From Chryseobacterium sp. JJR-5R (GTDB taxonomy: Bacteria; Bacteroidota; Bacteroidia; Flavobacteriales; Weeksellaceae): DNA of 64,000 bases. The stretch covers positions 3,100,001 to 3,164,000 of the forward strand of contig NZ_CP139137.1 in NCBI RefSeq assembly GCF_034047335.1. Direction: 5' to 3'. Positions 8,087-16,982 of the stretch are shown piece by piece (the stretch's first letter is position 1; each line of letters opens with the position of its first letter). Position numbers and translations under genes: made by a program. Below the pieces are notes generated by a model. The model made no database searches, was not told the DNA's origin, and saw only the letters and a program-made list of their open reading frames with translations.

Positions 8087-9760
8087 TTACTCTGGCTTAT
8101 AAGAGTCTTTTAAGGTTACTGTCCTGTTGAATACCAATTTGGCATCCGCAGAATCCTGGTCTTTAGTAAAATACCCGATTCTCTGGAACTGAAGCGGTTC
8201 TCCTACGGCAACATCTTTCAGCCCCGGCTCAGCAAACCCCTGAATGGTTGATACGGATTCCGGGTTGATAAAATCCAGGAAATCCACCTCTTTCTCCGCG
8301 TCAGGTTGTTCCACAGTAAATAACCTGTCATAATTTCTGACATCCACAGGAATCGCATGTTTTGCAGAAACCCAGTGAATGGTTCCTTTCACTTTTCTTA
8401 AGCTTTCTTCCGTACCGCTTCCCGACTTGCTTTTCTCATCATAAGTTGCATAAATGGTGGTAATTTCACCGTTTTCATCTTTTTCCACCCTTTCACCTTT
8501 GATGATATACGCGGATTTCAGACGGACTTCACCGCCCAGTTTCAGTCTGAAAAATTTATTATTGGCTTCTTCCTTAAAGTCCTCACGCTCGATATACAGT
8601 TCCCTTGAAAAAGGGATTTCCCTGGTCCCTGCATTTTCCTGCTCAGGATTATTCTCGGTTTCCAGCCATTCTTCCCGGCCTTCAGGGTAATTTTCAATGA
8701 CTAATTTAATGGGGTCTACTACCGTCATCACACGTTTTGCGACTTTATTTAAATCTTCACGGACGCAGAATTCCAATAACTGGATTTCAATAAGGTTTTC
8801 CCTTTTTGCCACTCCGACTCTTTCAATAAAGTTCCTGATAGCGGTTGCCGTATATCCTTTCCTTCTCATTCCGGAAATGGTAGGCATCCTCGGGTCATCC
8901 CAGCCATCCACTACATTTTCTGCAATCAGCCTCTGCAGCTTTCTTTTAGAGGTAATCATATAGGAAACGTTCATCCTTGCAAATTCCCTCTGTTTCGGTG
9001 CTATTTTGGATTCATCGTATACCTGTTCCAGATACCAGTTATACAGCGGCCTGTGATTTTCAAATTCCAGGGAGCATAAGGAGTGTGAAACCTGCTCCAG
9101 GTAATCAGATTCGCCGTGTGCCCAGTCGTACATCGGATAAATTTTCCATTCAGTGCCTGTTCTGTGGTGAGGCCTTTTCAGAATCCTGTACATCACAGGG
9201 TCACGCATATTCATATTGGGAGAGGCCATATCGATTTTTGCACGAAGCGACATGGTGCCTTCTTCAAATTCACCATTCTTCATCCTTTCAAATAAGTCTA
9301 AAGACTCTTCAACAGGACGGTTCCTGTAAGGAGAGTCCACTCCCGGCTCTACAGGTGTTTTTCTTTGTTCCGTAATAGTTTCGGAAGGCTGCTCATCTAC
9401 ATAAGCTTTCCCTTCTTTAATCAGCTGAACGGCCCAATCATAAAGCTGCTGGAAGTAATCTGAGGTATACAATATCTTATCCCATTTGAAGCCCAGCCAT
9501 TCCACGTCTTTGATAATAGAATCTACGAATTCCTGCTCTTCTTTTTCAGGGTTCGTATCGTCGAAACGAAGGTTTACGGGAGCATTGTATTTTTCACCCA
9601 GACCGAAGTTGATGCAGATCGCTTTGGTATGGCCTACATGCAGATAACCGTTTGGCTCAGGCGGAAAACGGAAACGGATCTGGTCCTTTTTTAACCCGTT
9701 TGCCAGATCATCTTCGATAATTTGCTCAATAAAATTGAGTGATTTTTTTTCTTCTTCCAT
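8087..9760 (-). CDS. glnS: Glutamine--tRNA ligase
   Basis: 557 residues, the full length of bacterial GlnRS. It charges tRNA-Gln with glutamine in the cytoplasm. The class I signature is present: the HIGH-type motif reads HVGHTKAI (residues about 41-48, within FRFPPEPNGYLHVGHTKAIC), and the KMSKS-type loop reads MITSKRKL. The segment RFDDTNPEKEEQEFVDSI is the conserved GlnRS/GluRS catalytic fold. The C-terminal anticodon-binding beta barrels are complete to FNRTVTLKDSYKPE. A TAAATTTG -7 box lies at 9799-9806 on the minus strand, about 40 bases upstream of the start. The presence of GlnRS means Gln-tRNA is made directly. Confidence 0.97.
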   Translation of the reverse strand: MEEEKKSLNFIEQIIEDDLANGLKKDQIRFRFPPEPNGYLHVGHTKAICINFGLGEKYNAPVNLRFDDTNPEKEEQEFVDSIIKDVEWLGFKWDKILYTSDYFQQLYDWAVQLIKEGKAYVDEQPSETITEQRKTPVEPGVDSPYRNRPVEESLDLFERMKNGEFEEGTMSLRAKIDMASPNMNMRDPVMYRILKRPHHRTGTEWKIYPMYDWAHGESDYLEQVSHSLCSLEFENHRPLYNWYLEQVYDESKIAPKQREFARMNVSYMITSKRKLQRLIAENVVDGWDDPRMPTISGMRRKGYTATAIRNFIERVGVAKRENLIEIQLLEFCVREDLNKVAKRVMTVVDPIKLVIENYPEGREEWLETENNPEQENAGTREIPFSRELYIEREDFKEEANNKFFRLKLGGEVRLKSAYIIKGERVEKDENGEITTIYATYDEKSKSGSGTEESLRKVKGTIHWVSAKHAIPVDVRNYDRLFTVEQPDAEKEVDFLDFINPESVSTIQGFAEPGLKDVAVGEPLQFQRIGYFTKDQDSADAKLVFNRTVTLKDSYKPE

Positions 9761-9912
9761 TAATTTCGCTTTAGAATGCCGCTTGACACGGCAATTTGCA
9801 AATTTAGGAAAATTTAAAGTTTTACGGAAATTATAAATTATTTCTCCGATCGCTGCTTATTCAGTATTTTTTCTATATCTTAGGAAATAACTAGAATCAT
9901 TAAACCCATACC

Positions 9913-10011
9913 ATGAATATGACTTACTTCATTAACAGCCAGAGAATTAAATTCCATCAAGATTATCAGGATCTTATTTTTCCCATTACAAAAACTCCGT
10001 TTTCCGTTTAA
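9913..10011 (+). CDS. Possible short peptide ORF (32 aa)
   Basis: ATG to TAA, 32 codons, in the 800-base gap between glnS and the Cys-rich peptide gene. The product is rich in aromatic residues and starts MNMTYFINSQRIKF. There is no signal peptide, no double glycine and no visible ribosome-binding site. I do not recognise it, and it may be chance. It is listed because the whole gap carries several short ORFs near a bacteriocin-like gene. Confidence 0.2.
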   Translation: MNMTYFINSQRIKFHQDYQDLIFPITKTPFSV

Positions 10012-10184
10012 GACTGTAAAATACCGTTTGATACCCTGTAAAAGAAACATTGTCTACCAGTACCAGTACTTAAAAAATTGCTGTGCGCTTATACCGATTT
10101 CCCTTCAGAGGTAGAATCATAACGAAATATTTTAAAACAGGTTCTTAAACAGGCATTTAAATCATCTGATAAAAAACATTCCGG

Positions 10185-10265
10185 ATGAAACACAGTATAA
10201 TATCTGATTATGGCACAGAGATTGTAAAGGCATTAATCAAAGAAACACTAAATTTTATATCATGA
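10185..10265 (+). CDS. Possible tiny peptide ORF 1 (26 aa), overlapping the next
   Basis: ATG at 10185, TGA at 10263-10265; 26 residues starting MKHSIISDYGTEIVKALIK, with hydrophobic residues spaced as in an amphipathic helix. Its stop overlaps the start of a second tiny ORF as ATGA, the usual geometry of translationally coupled genes. No family is recognised. A pair of very short helical peptides could be a membrane-active peptide pair, but this is only suggested by composition and layout. Confidence 0.3.
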   Translation: MKHSIISDYGTEIVKALIKETLNFIS

Positions 10266-10339
10266 AAAAGGTTAAAAGCAGGTTTTCTTCTTTGTTGGAA
10301 TACATTAAGAAAGCAATTTTCGTAAAAGACGTTATTTAA
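10262..10339 (+). CDS. Possible tiny cationic peptide ORF 2 (25 aa)
   Basis: ATG at 10262 inside the ATGA overlap with the previous tiny ORF, TAA at 10337-10339. The 25 residues start MKKVKSRFSSLLEYIKKAIF. There are seven basic and two acidic residues, and the Leu, Ile and Phe positions fall on one face of a helix, as in small membrane-active peptides. It lies about 240 bases upstream of the double-glycine peptide gene. Function is unknown, and the ORF could be chance. Confidence 0.3.
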   Translation: MKKVKSRFSSLLEYIKKAIFVKDVI

Positions 10340-10576
10340 AAACGCAATACTCATCCAATCATAAGCACATCATATTATCTATCCGACGTACTGTTACTCT
10401 TATTTTTACCGTTTCATATAAATTGATCTGAATAATGCAGGGTTTATCGATAAGCTCTGATTTTCCTGTACAGTATTGTTCAGCACTTCCTCAATTTAAG
10501 TTATGTTAATTAAGTTAAAATTATTGTATATCACAAAAAAGTGATTCATATTTACATAACCAAAACAAAAGTCATT

Positions 10577-10729
10577 ATGAAAAATCTAAGGAACCTGAAC
10601 AGAAGTGCATTGAAAACCATCCGCGGGGGTGCCGCTCCGTTAGGCTGCAACAACTGGGACCCGAGAGCCCGATGCTGCAGAGCATGGGATGCTGAATACC
10701 AGAACAATCCAACATGCCCCACGCCTTAA
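10577..10729 (+). CDS. Cysteine-containing double-glycine leader peptide (bacteriocin-like RiPP precursor)
   Basis: 50 residues when read from ATG 10577; the frame extends 36 bases upstream to another Met, but the leader matches better from here. Residues 1-18 are a double-glycine leader, MKNLRNLNRSALKTIRGG, which C39-peptidase exporters cut after the GG. The remaining 32-residue core begins AAPLGCNNWDPRARCC and contains four cysteines (one single, a CC pair, one near the end), two prolines at the C-terminus and several aromatic residues. Four Cys would allow two disulfides. No transporter or modifying enzyme is adjacent; the C39 ABC exporter at 26.6-28.9 kb has a substrate leader with the same pattern (NL followed by a hydrophobic residue and RGG), so it may act in trans. 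Convergent with menC, 3 bases away. Confidence 0.7.
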   Translation: MKNLRNLNRSALKTIRGGAAPLGCNNWDPRARCCRAWDAEYQNNPTCPTP

Positions 10730-10732
10730 CAT

Positions 10733-11737
10733 TTAATTTTTAAAGTACAGCAATTCTCCTTTCAGATCCAGGTCTGATTCGAAATTATTGGTAAACAGAG
10801 CTCCGGTGCCCAGACCTTGAGGCATCGGATTTTTTTTGATAAAAGTATACTGGGCAATTGCATTCAGGCCGATGTTGCTTTCCAGTGCGGAGGTGATCCA
10901 CCAGCCGATGTTCTGCGCTTCCGCAATGGATATCCATTCATCAGAACCGGAAAAGCCGCCGACTAACGACGGTTTGAGAATAATATACTGAGGCTTCAGT
11001 GTTTCCAGCAGTGCTTTCTTATCATTAAAATCTACAATTCCGATAAGCTCCTCATCCAAGGCAATGGGAATGGGTGTTTCGGTACACAATGCTGCCATTT
11101 CCTTATGCTTTCCGGCCTTAATCGGCTGTTCGATGGAATGGATCTGTAAATCTGCCAGCTGCTGGAGTACCGTTTTCGCTTCCTCTGCAGTAAAACCGCC
11201 GTTGGCATCAACCCGCAGCTCCAAAACATCTTCTGAAAACTTTTCCCTTAACTGCTGAAGCACTTTATATTCGGCATTCCAATCAACCCCGATCTTCAGT
11301 TTGATGCAGTGGAAACCCTGGTCCAGCTTATCCTGGATCTGTTCCTGCATATAATCAACATTTCCCATCCAGATCAGCCCGTTAATGGTAATGGGTGATT
11401 TTCCCTCTGTAAATTCACTTGGAAAATAAATTTTCCCTCCATGCTTCAGGTTAAGGACAGCCTGCTCATACCCGAACCAGATGGAAGGAAACGCTGTTAA
11501 TTCGCGGTGTAAAAATGCTGCATCCATCTGAATGTTTTCACAAAGCCACTGCAGTTTTTCCTCATAATCCGGACGGTCATCAATACTTAGCCCACGGAAA
11601 ACCGCGCACTCACCCACTCCTTTTTTACCACCATCGGAAATTTCAAGGATAAAGGTTTCTTTTTCACGCAAAACGCCACGGGATGTTCCACCCGGGCGTT
11701 TGAATTCCAATATATGTTTAAAATATTCAGCTTTCAT
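10733..11737 (-). CDS. menC: o-Succinylbenzoate synthase (enolase superfamily)
   Basis: 334 residues. It should dehydrate SHCHC to o-succinylbenzoate in menaquinone synthesis. The enolase-superfamily barrel is visible: an N-terminal capping domain (about 1-100, with GVGECAVFRGLS), the first catalytic Lys in CIKLKIGVDW (K-x-K), metal ligands in ELRVDANGGF and SIEQPI, the third ligand Asp-Glu in IALDEELIG, and the second catalytic Lys in YIILKPSLVGG. This motif set fits the MenC subgroup; related muconate-cycloisomerase and dipeptide-epimerase enzymes are the main alternatives. It directly follows fbp (stop and start adjacent at 11737/11738), so the two are probably co-transcribed. Confidence 0.9.
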   Translation of the reverse strand: MKAEYFKHILEFKRPGGTSRGVLREKETFILEISDGGKKGVGECAVFRGLSIDDRPDYEEKLQWLCENIQMDAAFLHRELTAFPSIWFGYEQAVLNLKHGGKIYFPSEFTEGKSPITINGLIWMGNVDYMQEQIQDKLDQGFHCIKLKIGVDWNAEYKVLQQLREKFSEDVLELRVDANGGFTAEEAKTVLQQLADLQIHSIEQPIKAGKHKEMAALCTETPIPIALDEELIGIVDFNDKKALLETLKPQYIILKPSLVGGFSGSDEWISIAEAQNIGWWITSALESNIGLNAIAQYTFIKKNPMPQGLGTGALFTNNFESDLDLKGELLYFKN

Positions 11738-12754
11738 TTATTTTACGCTGTCGATCCGCATAAATTCTTCTGCTTTCTCCACCATATCCACGCTTCCGCA
11801 GAAAATAGGTACCCTTTGGTGCAGTTCCGTCGGTTCAATTTCCAGGATCCTCCTGAAGCCGTCTGTTGCCTTTCCGCCTGCCTGTTCGGCCAGGAAAGCC
11901 ATTGGGTTGCATTCGTACAGTAACCTCAGTTTTCCGTTAGGTGCCTGTGAATAAGACGGGTAGATATAAATGCCGCCTTTCAGCATATTCCTGTGGAAAT
12001 CAGCAACCAGTGAACCGATATACCTTGAGGTATAAGGCCTGTCGCCTTCTTCCATCTGGCAGTATTTAAGATAGTTCTTAACGCCCTGAGGAAATTTGAT
12101 ATAGTTCCCTTCATTAATAGAGTAAATCTTCCCTGTTTTCGGGAACTGCATATTCGGATGGGAAAGATAATACGTACCCAGTGAAGGATCCAGTGTGAAA
12201 CCGTTCACCCCGTTCCCTGTAGTATACACAATCATGGTTGAGGAACCGTAAATTACATATCCCGCAGCAATCTGGTTGACTCCTTTCTGTAAAAAATCCT
12301 CCAGCTGAACCGGAGTTCCCGGTTCTGTCACCCTTCTGTAAATGGAAAAAATAGTTCCTACAGAAACATTAACATCAATATTTGAAGATCCGTCAAGCGG
12401 ATCAATCAGTACGACATATTTGCTTAAATGGCCGTTTTCGCCACATTTGATATCAATAAAATCATCATTTTCTTCTGAAGCGATACCGCAGACTACTTCC
12501 CTCTGAGATAGGGCTGTAATAAAAATATCATTGGCGATTACATCGAGTTTCTGCTGTTCCTCTCCCTGAATATTTTCATTTCCGGCCTGCCCGATAATAT
12601 CTGCAATCCCGGCTTTGTTCACTTCCCTGTTTACCACTTTTGAAGCTAACCTTATAGCACTGAGCAGACGGGAGAATTCCCCTGTGGAATACTGGAAATC
12701 ATCCTGCTTATCAATAAGGAATTCTCCTAGAGTCTGTAATGGCTGATCTGACAT
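11738..12754 (-). CDS. fbp: Class I fructose-1,6-bisphosphatase
   Basis: 338 residues, the usual FBPase I length. It hydrolyses fructose-1,6-bisphosphate to fructose-6-phosphate in gluconeogenesis. The metal-binding signature [19 protein letters not shown] is present, preceded by the acidic EEND segment. The active-site region [20 protein letters not shown] (residues about 290-309) ends in the LHQRVPI motif. It is the first gene of the fbp-menC pair, divergent from aspartokinase across a 314-base intergenic region. Confidence 0.96.
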   Translation of the reverse strand: MSDQPLQTLGEFLIDKQDDFQYSTGEFSRLLSAIRLASKVVNREVNKAGIADIIGQAGNENIQGEEQQKLDVIANDIFITALSQREVVCGIASEENDDFIDIKCGENGHLSKYVVLIDPLDGSSNIDVNVSVGTIFSIYRRVTEPGTPVQLEDFLQKGVNQIAAGYVIYGSSTMIVYTTGNGVNGFTLDPSLGTYYLSHPNMQFPKTGKIYSINEGNYIKFPQGVKNYLKYCQMEEGDRPYTSRYIGSLVADFHRNMLKGGIYIYPSYSQAPNGKLRLLYECNPMAFLAEQAGGKATDGFRRILEIEPTELHQRVPIFCGSVDMVEKAEEFMRIDSVK

Positions 12755-13068
12755 ATTTTTATTTTTACGATTTCTCCAAATTTCGTAAAATTTATTACAT
12801 TTAAAAAGAATTATTACTAAAAGAGTTAAACCCTGACAATCAATACTATATAGAGTTATACCTTTAAAAACGCCTTACCTTATCATAAAAAGCAATGCCC
12901 AAATTGTTTAACAGATCATAATAATTATCCGCTGCATCCTAATTTTAATGAAATCTTAAGCCTCTCCGGCAACTGGACTATTTCATATCTCGTTGTAAAT
13001 TTATAATTTTGTACCCCGTAAAATATTCCCCCAAAATTTTATCTAACAATTTTATTACTAACAATTTA
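12755..13068 (+). promoter_or_regulatory. Divergent intergenic region between fbp and aspartokinase; -7 box at 13004-13011
   Basis: AT-rich and without any credible gene. A TAATTTTG match to the Bacteroidota -7 box (TAnnTTTG) lies at 13004-13011, reading toward aspartokinase. No good TTG element sits 17-20 bases upstream of it. The resulting transcript would begin near 13016, which argues against translation starting at the upstream TTG at 13009 and supports ATG 13069. Confidence 0.45.
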
Positions 13069-14307
13069 ATGAAAATTTTCAAGTTTGGAGGAGCATCAGT
13101 AAAGGATGCTGACAGTGTAAAGAATGTATCTATGGTATTACAAAGCCAGGGATTTGATAAGTGTCTGCTGGTTATTTCAGCAATGGGAAAAACGACCAAT
13201 GACCTGGAAGAAGTGGTAGCGCTTTATTTCAGAAAGGATAATTATCAGACTGAAATTGAAAAGATAAAACGGAAGCATATTGAAATTGCCCAAGGGCTTT
13301 TTCCAGAAAACCACGCTGTTTTTGCTGAAATTAATTTATTTTTCGATGACATTGATTCTTTTTTAAGAAGAAACAAATCACCGAACTACAGCTTTGTGTA
13401 TGACCAGGTGGTGAGCTGCGGGGAAATGATTTCAACCAAGATCGTGAGCGAGTATTTGAATGAAATCCAGTTTACAAACCAGTGGCTGGACGCCAGGGAT
13501 TATGTGAAGACCGATAATTCTTACCGGGAAGGTGCGGTAGACTGGATTCGGACGGAAGAGTTCATTTCAAATCTGAATAAGGAAATCTGTTATGTTACCC
13601 AGGGATTCATCGGTTCTGATGACAATAATTTTACGGTAACGTTGGGACGGGAGGGCTCTGACTACTCCGCTGCCATTTTTGCCTATTGTTTAAATGCAGA
13701 GGCAATGACCATCTGGAAAGATGTTCCAGGCGTAATGACCGGCGATCCGAGAAAATTCAAAGACGTAAGCCTGCTTTCCGATATTTCCTATGAAGAAGCA
13801 ATAGAAATGGCTTATTACGGCGCTAGCGTAATCCATCCAAAAACACTGCAGCCGCTTCAGCAGAAAAATATTCCGTTTTATGTAAAATCTTTTGTGGATC
13901 CTACAGAACCGGGAACCAAAGTAGGCGCTTCCGATAAAAATCAGGATGAAGAGGTTTACATCTTAAAGGAAAACCAGACCCTGCTTAAAATTTCGACAAG
14001 GGATTTTTCATTTATTGCGGAAGATCACATGAGCTTAATTTTCGGGTACCTTTCCAAATATAAAATTAAAGTATCACTGATGCAGAATTCTGCCATTTCG
14101 CTGGCTTTATGCCTTGAGGACAAATTCAGTATGATTGATGAGCTTAATGACGAACTGCAGAAAGTATTTAAAACTGAAGTGGTAAAAAATGTATCTTTAT
14201 TTACGGTAAGAAATGCCAAGATCGGGAACATTGACCAATTTTACCAGGAAAAAAGTGTATTATTGGAGCAGATTTCGAAGAATACACTTCAAATGGTAAC
14301 ACAATAA
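13069..14307 (+). CDS. lysC: Monofunctional aspartate kinase
   Basis: 412 residues from ATG 13069; the frame is open 60 bases further upstream, but that part overlaps the probable promoter, and the kinase N-terminus MKIFKFGGASVKDADSV begins exactly here. The kinase domain (1 to about 270) has the N-terminal KFGGAS phosphate loop, the aspartate-binding SCGEMIST and GREGSDYSAAIFA motifs, and WKDVPGVMTGDPR. Residues about 300-412 are an ACT-domain regulatory part. It phosphorylates aspartate, the first step toward lysine/diaminopimelate, methionine and threonine. No fused homoserine dehydrogenase is present. The next gene follows after 22 bases. Confidence 0.93.
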   Translation: MKIFKFGGASVKDADSVKNVSMVLQSQGFDKCLLVISAMGKTTNDLEEVVALYFRKDNYQTEIEKIKRKHIEIAQGLFPENHAVFAEINLFFDDIDSFLRRNKSPNYSFVYDQVVSCGEMISTKIVSEYLNEIQFTNQWLDARDYVKTDNSYREGAVDWIRTEEFISNLNKEICYVTQGFIGSDDNNFTVTLGREGSDYSAAIFAYCLNAEAMTIWKDVPGVMTGDPRKFKDVSLLSDISYEEAIEMAYYGASVIHPKTLQPLQQKNIPFYVKSFVDPTEPGTKVGASDKNQDEEVYILKENQTLLKISTRDFSFIAEDHMSLIFGYLSKYKIKVSLMQNSAISLALCLEDKFSMIDELNDELQKVFKTEVVKNVSLFTVRNAKIGNIDQFYQEKSVLLEQISKNTLQMVTQ

Positions 14308-14329
14308 AACTAATTGCGACTAAACACAC

Positions 14330-16171
14330 ATGAGTTTAATTTCGAAAAACGATTTAATTAAAGCTTCCGGTTTGAGCAGGATAGGATTTCTGAAGAATCC
14401 TGTAGCTTCAGCGATCATGAGCATTGCCAAAATAAATGAAGTAAATAAATTATACAATAAACTGAAATACAAGGAAGGGAAAGACTTCTTCGACTCATTT
14501 GTGAGGGAACGCAACCTCAGCTATATCGCTTTTGAGGAAGACCTGGCAAAAATTCCTAAGACAGGTCCGTTTATTCTTGTATCCAACCATCCCCTCGGGG
14601 CCATCGACGGAATTTTAATGTGTAAAATACTGTCGGAAGTCCGTCCGGATTTCAAAGTTATGGGCAACTTCCTGCTGGAGAAAATAGAACCGATGGAGCC
14701 CTATGTTATTTCGGTTAACCCTTTTGAAAACAGAAAAGAAGCATACAGCAGCTCATCCGGGATGCGCGAAACCCTGAAGCACCTGCAAAACGGAGGCTGT
14801 ATAGGAATTTTTCCGGCCGGAGAAGTGTCCAATAAAAACAATCCTTACAACGAAATCCTGGATAAAGAATGGGAGAAACCGGCTCTTAAGCTCATCAAAA
14901 TGGCAAAAGTCCCGGTAGTACCGATGTATTTCCATGCCAAAAACAGCCGGATTTTTTACCAGGTAGCCAAGCTCCATCCCAATCTGCAGACCCTGATGCT
15001 TCCGGCAGAAATGATGAATGAAAGAGAAAAGCCGATCAGGATCAGAATCGGGAGATCCATCGCCGTCAAAGCAATGGATGACATGGAGACCACGGATGAA
15101 CTGGGCGAGTTCCTGAAGCGTAAGGTTTATATGATGAAATCTTACTATGAAAAGAGGAAATCCCTTGCCCAAAGCATCAACCTTAAGAACCTGTCTTTAA
15201 AATTCCCTCTGTTAAAGGAAGAAAATATCGTCCAGAACATCATTGATGAAACTCCGAAAGAGGATATCCTCAATGACATCAGCAAGCTGAAAGGTACCGA
15301 TAAAATGTTCTTCAGCAACGGGAATTATGAAGTCTATTTCACTTCTTATGAAGAAATTCCGTCCATTATGAGAGAAATCGGGCGGCAGAGGGAACTTACC
15401 TTCCGTGCCGTGGGTGAAGGCAGTAACCTTCCTTTTGACCTGGATGAATATGACAAACATTACCACCATCTTTTTCTCTGGGACAGTGCAGAAGAAAAAC
15501 TGGTGGGTGCCTACAGAATGGCCTTGGGCAAGGAAGTCATGAAAAAATCCGGGATCAAAGGCTTTTATACCAGCTCATTATTTGAATTTGAACAGGACAT
15601 CCATCCTTTTTTTAAGAAAGTGATCGAGATGGGTCGCGCCTACATCCGCCAGGAATACCAACAGAAACCGCTTCCCCTTTTTCTTTTGTGGAGAGGGATT
15701 GTCCATGTCTGCCTGAGAAATCCGGACCATAAGTTTTTAATGGGAGGCGTAAGTATTTCCAATAAATTTTCCGAATTCTCGAAATCCCTGATGATTGAGT
15801 TTATGCGGTCCAATTATTATGATTCTGCTGTGGCCCAATACATTACCCCGAGAAATGAGTACAAGATAAAACTCCGGGAAAGAGACAAAAACCTTTTCTT
15901 TGATGAAATGGAATCTGATCTGAATAAACTGGATAAAATCATTGATGATCTCGAGCCTGAATTAAGATTGCCGGTGCTCATCAAAAAATACATTAAACAA
16001 AATGCAAAGGTAATTGCCTTTAATGTGGACCCGAATTTTAATGATGCAATTGACGGACTGATGTATATCCGGATCAGCGACCTTCCTGAAAGTACGATAA
16101 AACCTGTACTGGAGGAAATGAGTGAACAAATCAGGAGAGAGCAGGAAAATAATTCCGCTGAAAATCAATAG
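14330..16171 (+). CDS. Bifunctional acyltransferase: N-terminal PlsC-type plus C-terminal GNAT/hemolysin-like domain (OlsF-like)
   Basis: 613 residues with two enzymatic parts. Residues about 60-290 are a PlsC/LPLAT acyltransferase with the motif SNHPLGAIDG (His87, Asp93) and the GGCIGIFPAGEVS substrate motif. Residues about 320-540 form a GNAT-like acyl-ACP-dependent N-acyltransferase related to OlsB and hemolysin proteins, with DSAEEKLVGAYRMALGKE. Proteins with this domain order in Flavobacterium and Serratia (OlsF) make ornithine lipids, the C-terminal part forming lyso-ornithine lipid and the N-terminal part adding the second acyl chain. This gene is a plausible OlsF equivalent or a related aminolipid synthase. 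It lies 22 bases after aspartokinase and directly before tRNA-Phe. Confidence 0.82.
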   Translation: MSLISKNDLIKASGLSRIGFLKNPVASAIMSIAKINEVNKLYNKLKYKEGKDFFDSFVRERNLSYIAFEEDLAKIPKTGPFILVSNHPLGAIDGILMCKILSEVRPDFKVMGNFLLEKIEPMEPYVISVNPFENRKEAYSSSSGMRETLKHLQNGGCIGIFPAGEVSNKNNPYNEILDKEWEKPALKLIKMAKVPVVPMYFHAKNSRIFYQVAKLHPNLQTLMLPAEMMNEREKPIRIRIGRSIAVKAMDDMETTDELGEFLKRKVYMMKSYYEKRKSLAQSINLKNLSLKFPLLKEENIVQNIIDETPKEDILNDISKLKGTDKMFFSNGNYEVYFTSYEEIPSIMREIGRQRELTFRAVGEGSNLPFDLDEYDKHYHHLFLWDSAEEKLVGAYRMALGKEVMKKSGIKGFYTSSLFEFEQDIHPFFKKVIEMGRAYIRQEYQQKPLPLFLLWRGIVHVCLRNPDHKFLMGGVSISNKFSEFSKSLMIEFMRSNYYDSAVAQYITPRNEYKIKLRERDKNLFFDEMESDLNKLDKIIDDLEPELRLPVLIKKYIKQNAKVIAFNVDPNFNDAIDGLMYIRISDLPESTIKPVLEEMSEQIRREQENNSAENQ

Positions 16172-16206
16172 GTTTTAATTTTTAATGAAAAAAGTACGGT
16201 TAATAC

Positions 16207-16237
16207 TTGCTTCATATACCAAAACTTACTACTTTTG
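16207..16237 (+). promoter_or_regulatory. Promoter of the first tRNA-Phe gene
   Basis: TTG at 16207-16209, 20-base spacer, TACTTTTG at 16230-16237, which matches the Bacteroidota consensus and places the transcription start about 25 bases before the tRNA. Confidence 0.6.
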
Positions 16238-16266
16238 CATCACTTTAAAACAATGAAGTAAAGAAT

Positions 16267-16339
16267 GGTTTCTTAGCTCAGTTGGTAGAGCAATGGATTG
16301 AAAATCCATGTGTCCCTGGTTCGATTCCTGGAGAAACCA
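16267..16339 (+). tRNA. tRNA-Phe (GAA), copy 1
   Basis: 73 bases with a perfect 7-bp acceptor stem (GGTTTCT with AGAAACC), D arm AGCTCAGTTGGTAGAGC, anticodon stem ATGGA/TCCAT around the loop TTGAAAA with anticodon GAA, and T arm CCTGGTTCGATTCCTGG. CCA is not encoded (ACCACA follows). The initial G, the loop and the anticodon identify phenylalanine. Confidence 0.97.
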
Positions 16340-16341
16340 CA

Positions 16342-16372
16342 AAAACCACCTGTAAAAAGGTGGTTTTCTTTT
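16342..16372 (+). terminator. Terminator between the two tRNA-Phe genes
   Basis: Ten-base-pair stem (AAAACCACCT with AGGTGGTTTT) immediately after copy 1, followed by CTTTT. The first tRNA is therefore probably transcribed as a single-gene unit. Confidence 0.7.
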
Positions 16373-16456
16373 CCAATTGTTCTTCAGTAAAGATTGTGAA
16401 GTTTGGTAATTATCATTAATTTACATCACACCGCTTCTGAAAAGAAGTACTTAAGC

Positions 16457-16529
16457 GGTTTCTTAGCTCAGTTGGTAGAGCAATGGATTGAAAATCCATG
16501 TGTCCCTGGTTCGATTCCTGGAGAAACCA
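16457..16529 (+). tRNA. tRNA-Phe (GAA), copy 2
   Basis: Identical to copy 1 over all 73 bases, 190 bases downstream; the flanking bases differ, so this is not a simple tandem duplication of a longer unit. No canonical promoter is visible just upstream of it. It is the last core gene before the AT-rich island with the RHS-like operon, so it may be the attachment side of an integrative element, the second copy having arrived with the element. Confidence 0.97.
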
Positions 16530-16562
16530 CAGAAGTTAAACACAATTTAACTTAATCAATCA

Positions 16563-16600
16563 AAAAATTCCTTTTAAACAATGTTTAGAAGGAATTTTTG
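16563..16600 (+). terminator. Terminator after tRNA-Phe copy 2
   Basis: An 11-bp stem (AAAAATTCCTT with AAGGAATTTTT), with an inner TAAAC/GTTTA extension, followed by GTTTT. Confidence 0.7.
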
Positions 16601-16851
16601 TTTTAATGATGTTTACTATTGTTTCATCAAATTTAGTCCTTTTTTGTCCCTTTGTTGTCTCTGAGGACAATTTAAAAAGATTTTCAACTGTATCACAGTC
16701 TAAAAATATTCAAAAAAGTGTTCAGATTTTTATACCGTCCGAAAACTTTTGTCCAACTTTCCAAAGGTGGGGGTGCTATCAAAAACTCGCCTTACCTCTC
16801 CACCCTAAGACTATAGATGGGTACTCTTCCGAGACATATAAAAAAAATAAT

Positions 16852-16880
16852 TTTTAATACGCCGAGTTTTGTCGTATTAC
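16852..16880. repeat. Hairpin-forming repeat element, copy 1
   Basis: TTTTAATACG, a short centre, then GTTTTGTCGTATTAC. The AATACG and CGTATT ends are inverted repeats around an 11-base loop. A second version lies 260 bases downstream. Its role is unknown. Confidence 0.5.
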
Positions 16881-16982
16881 TAAGAGAAATTTGAACTAAA
16901 GTTCAAAAAATCATGAAATATGTTGAAAACCCCATACTATGAATAGTTTTTTTACTATACTTACGCATTTATTAACAAAATT

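Noticed and set aside
8977..9375. 132-codon antisense frame inside glnS
   Set aside because: Shadow of a conserved gene on the opposite strand.
16606..16857. 83-codon open frame after tRNA-Phe
   Set aside because: No coding character, no family likeness, overlaps hairpin repeat and terminator-like DNA.
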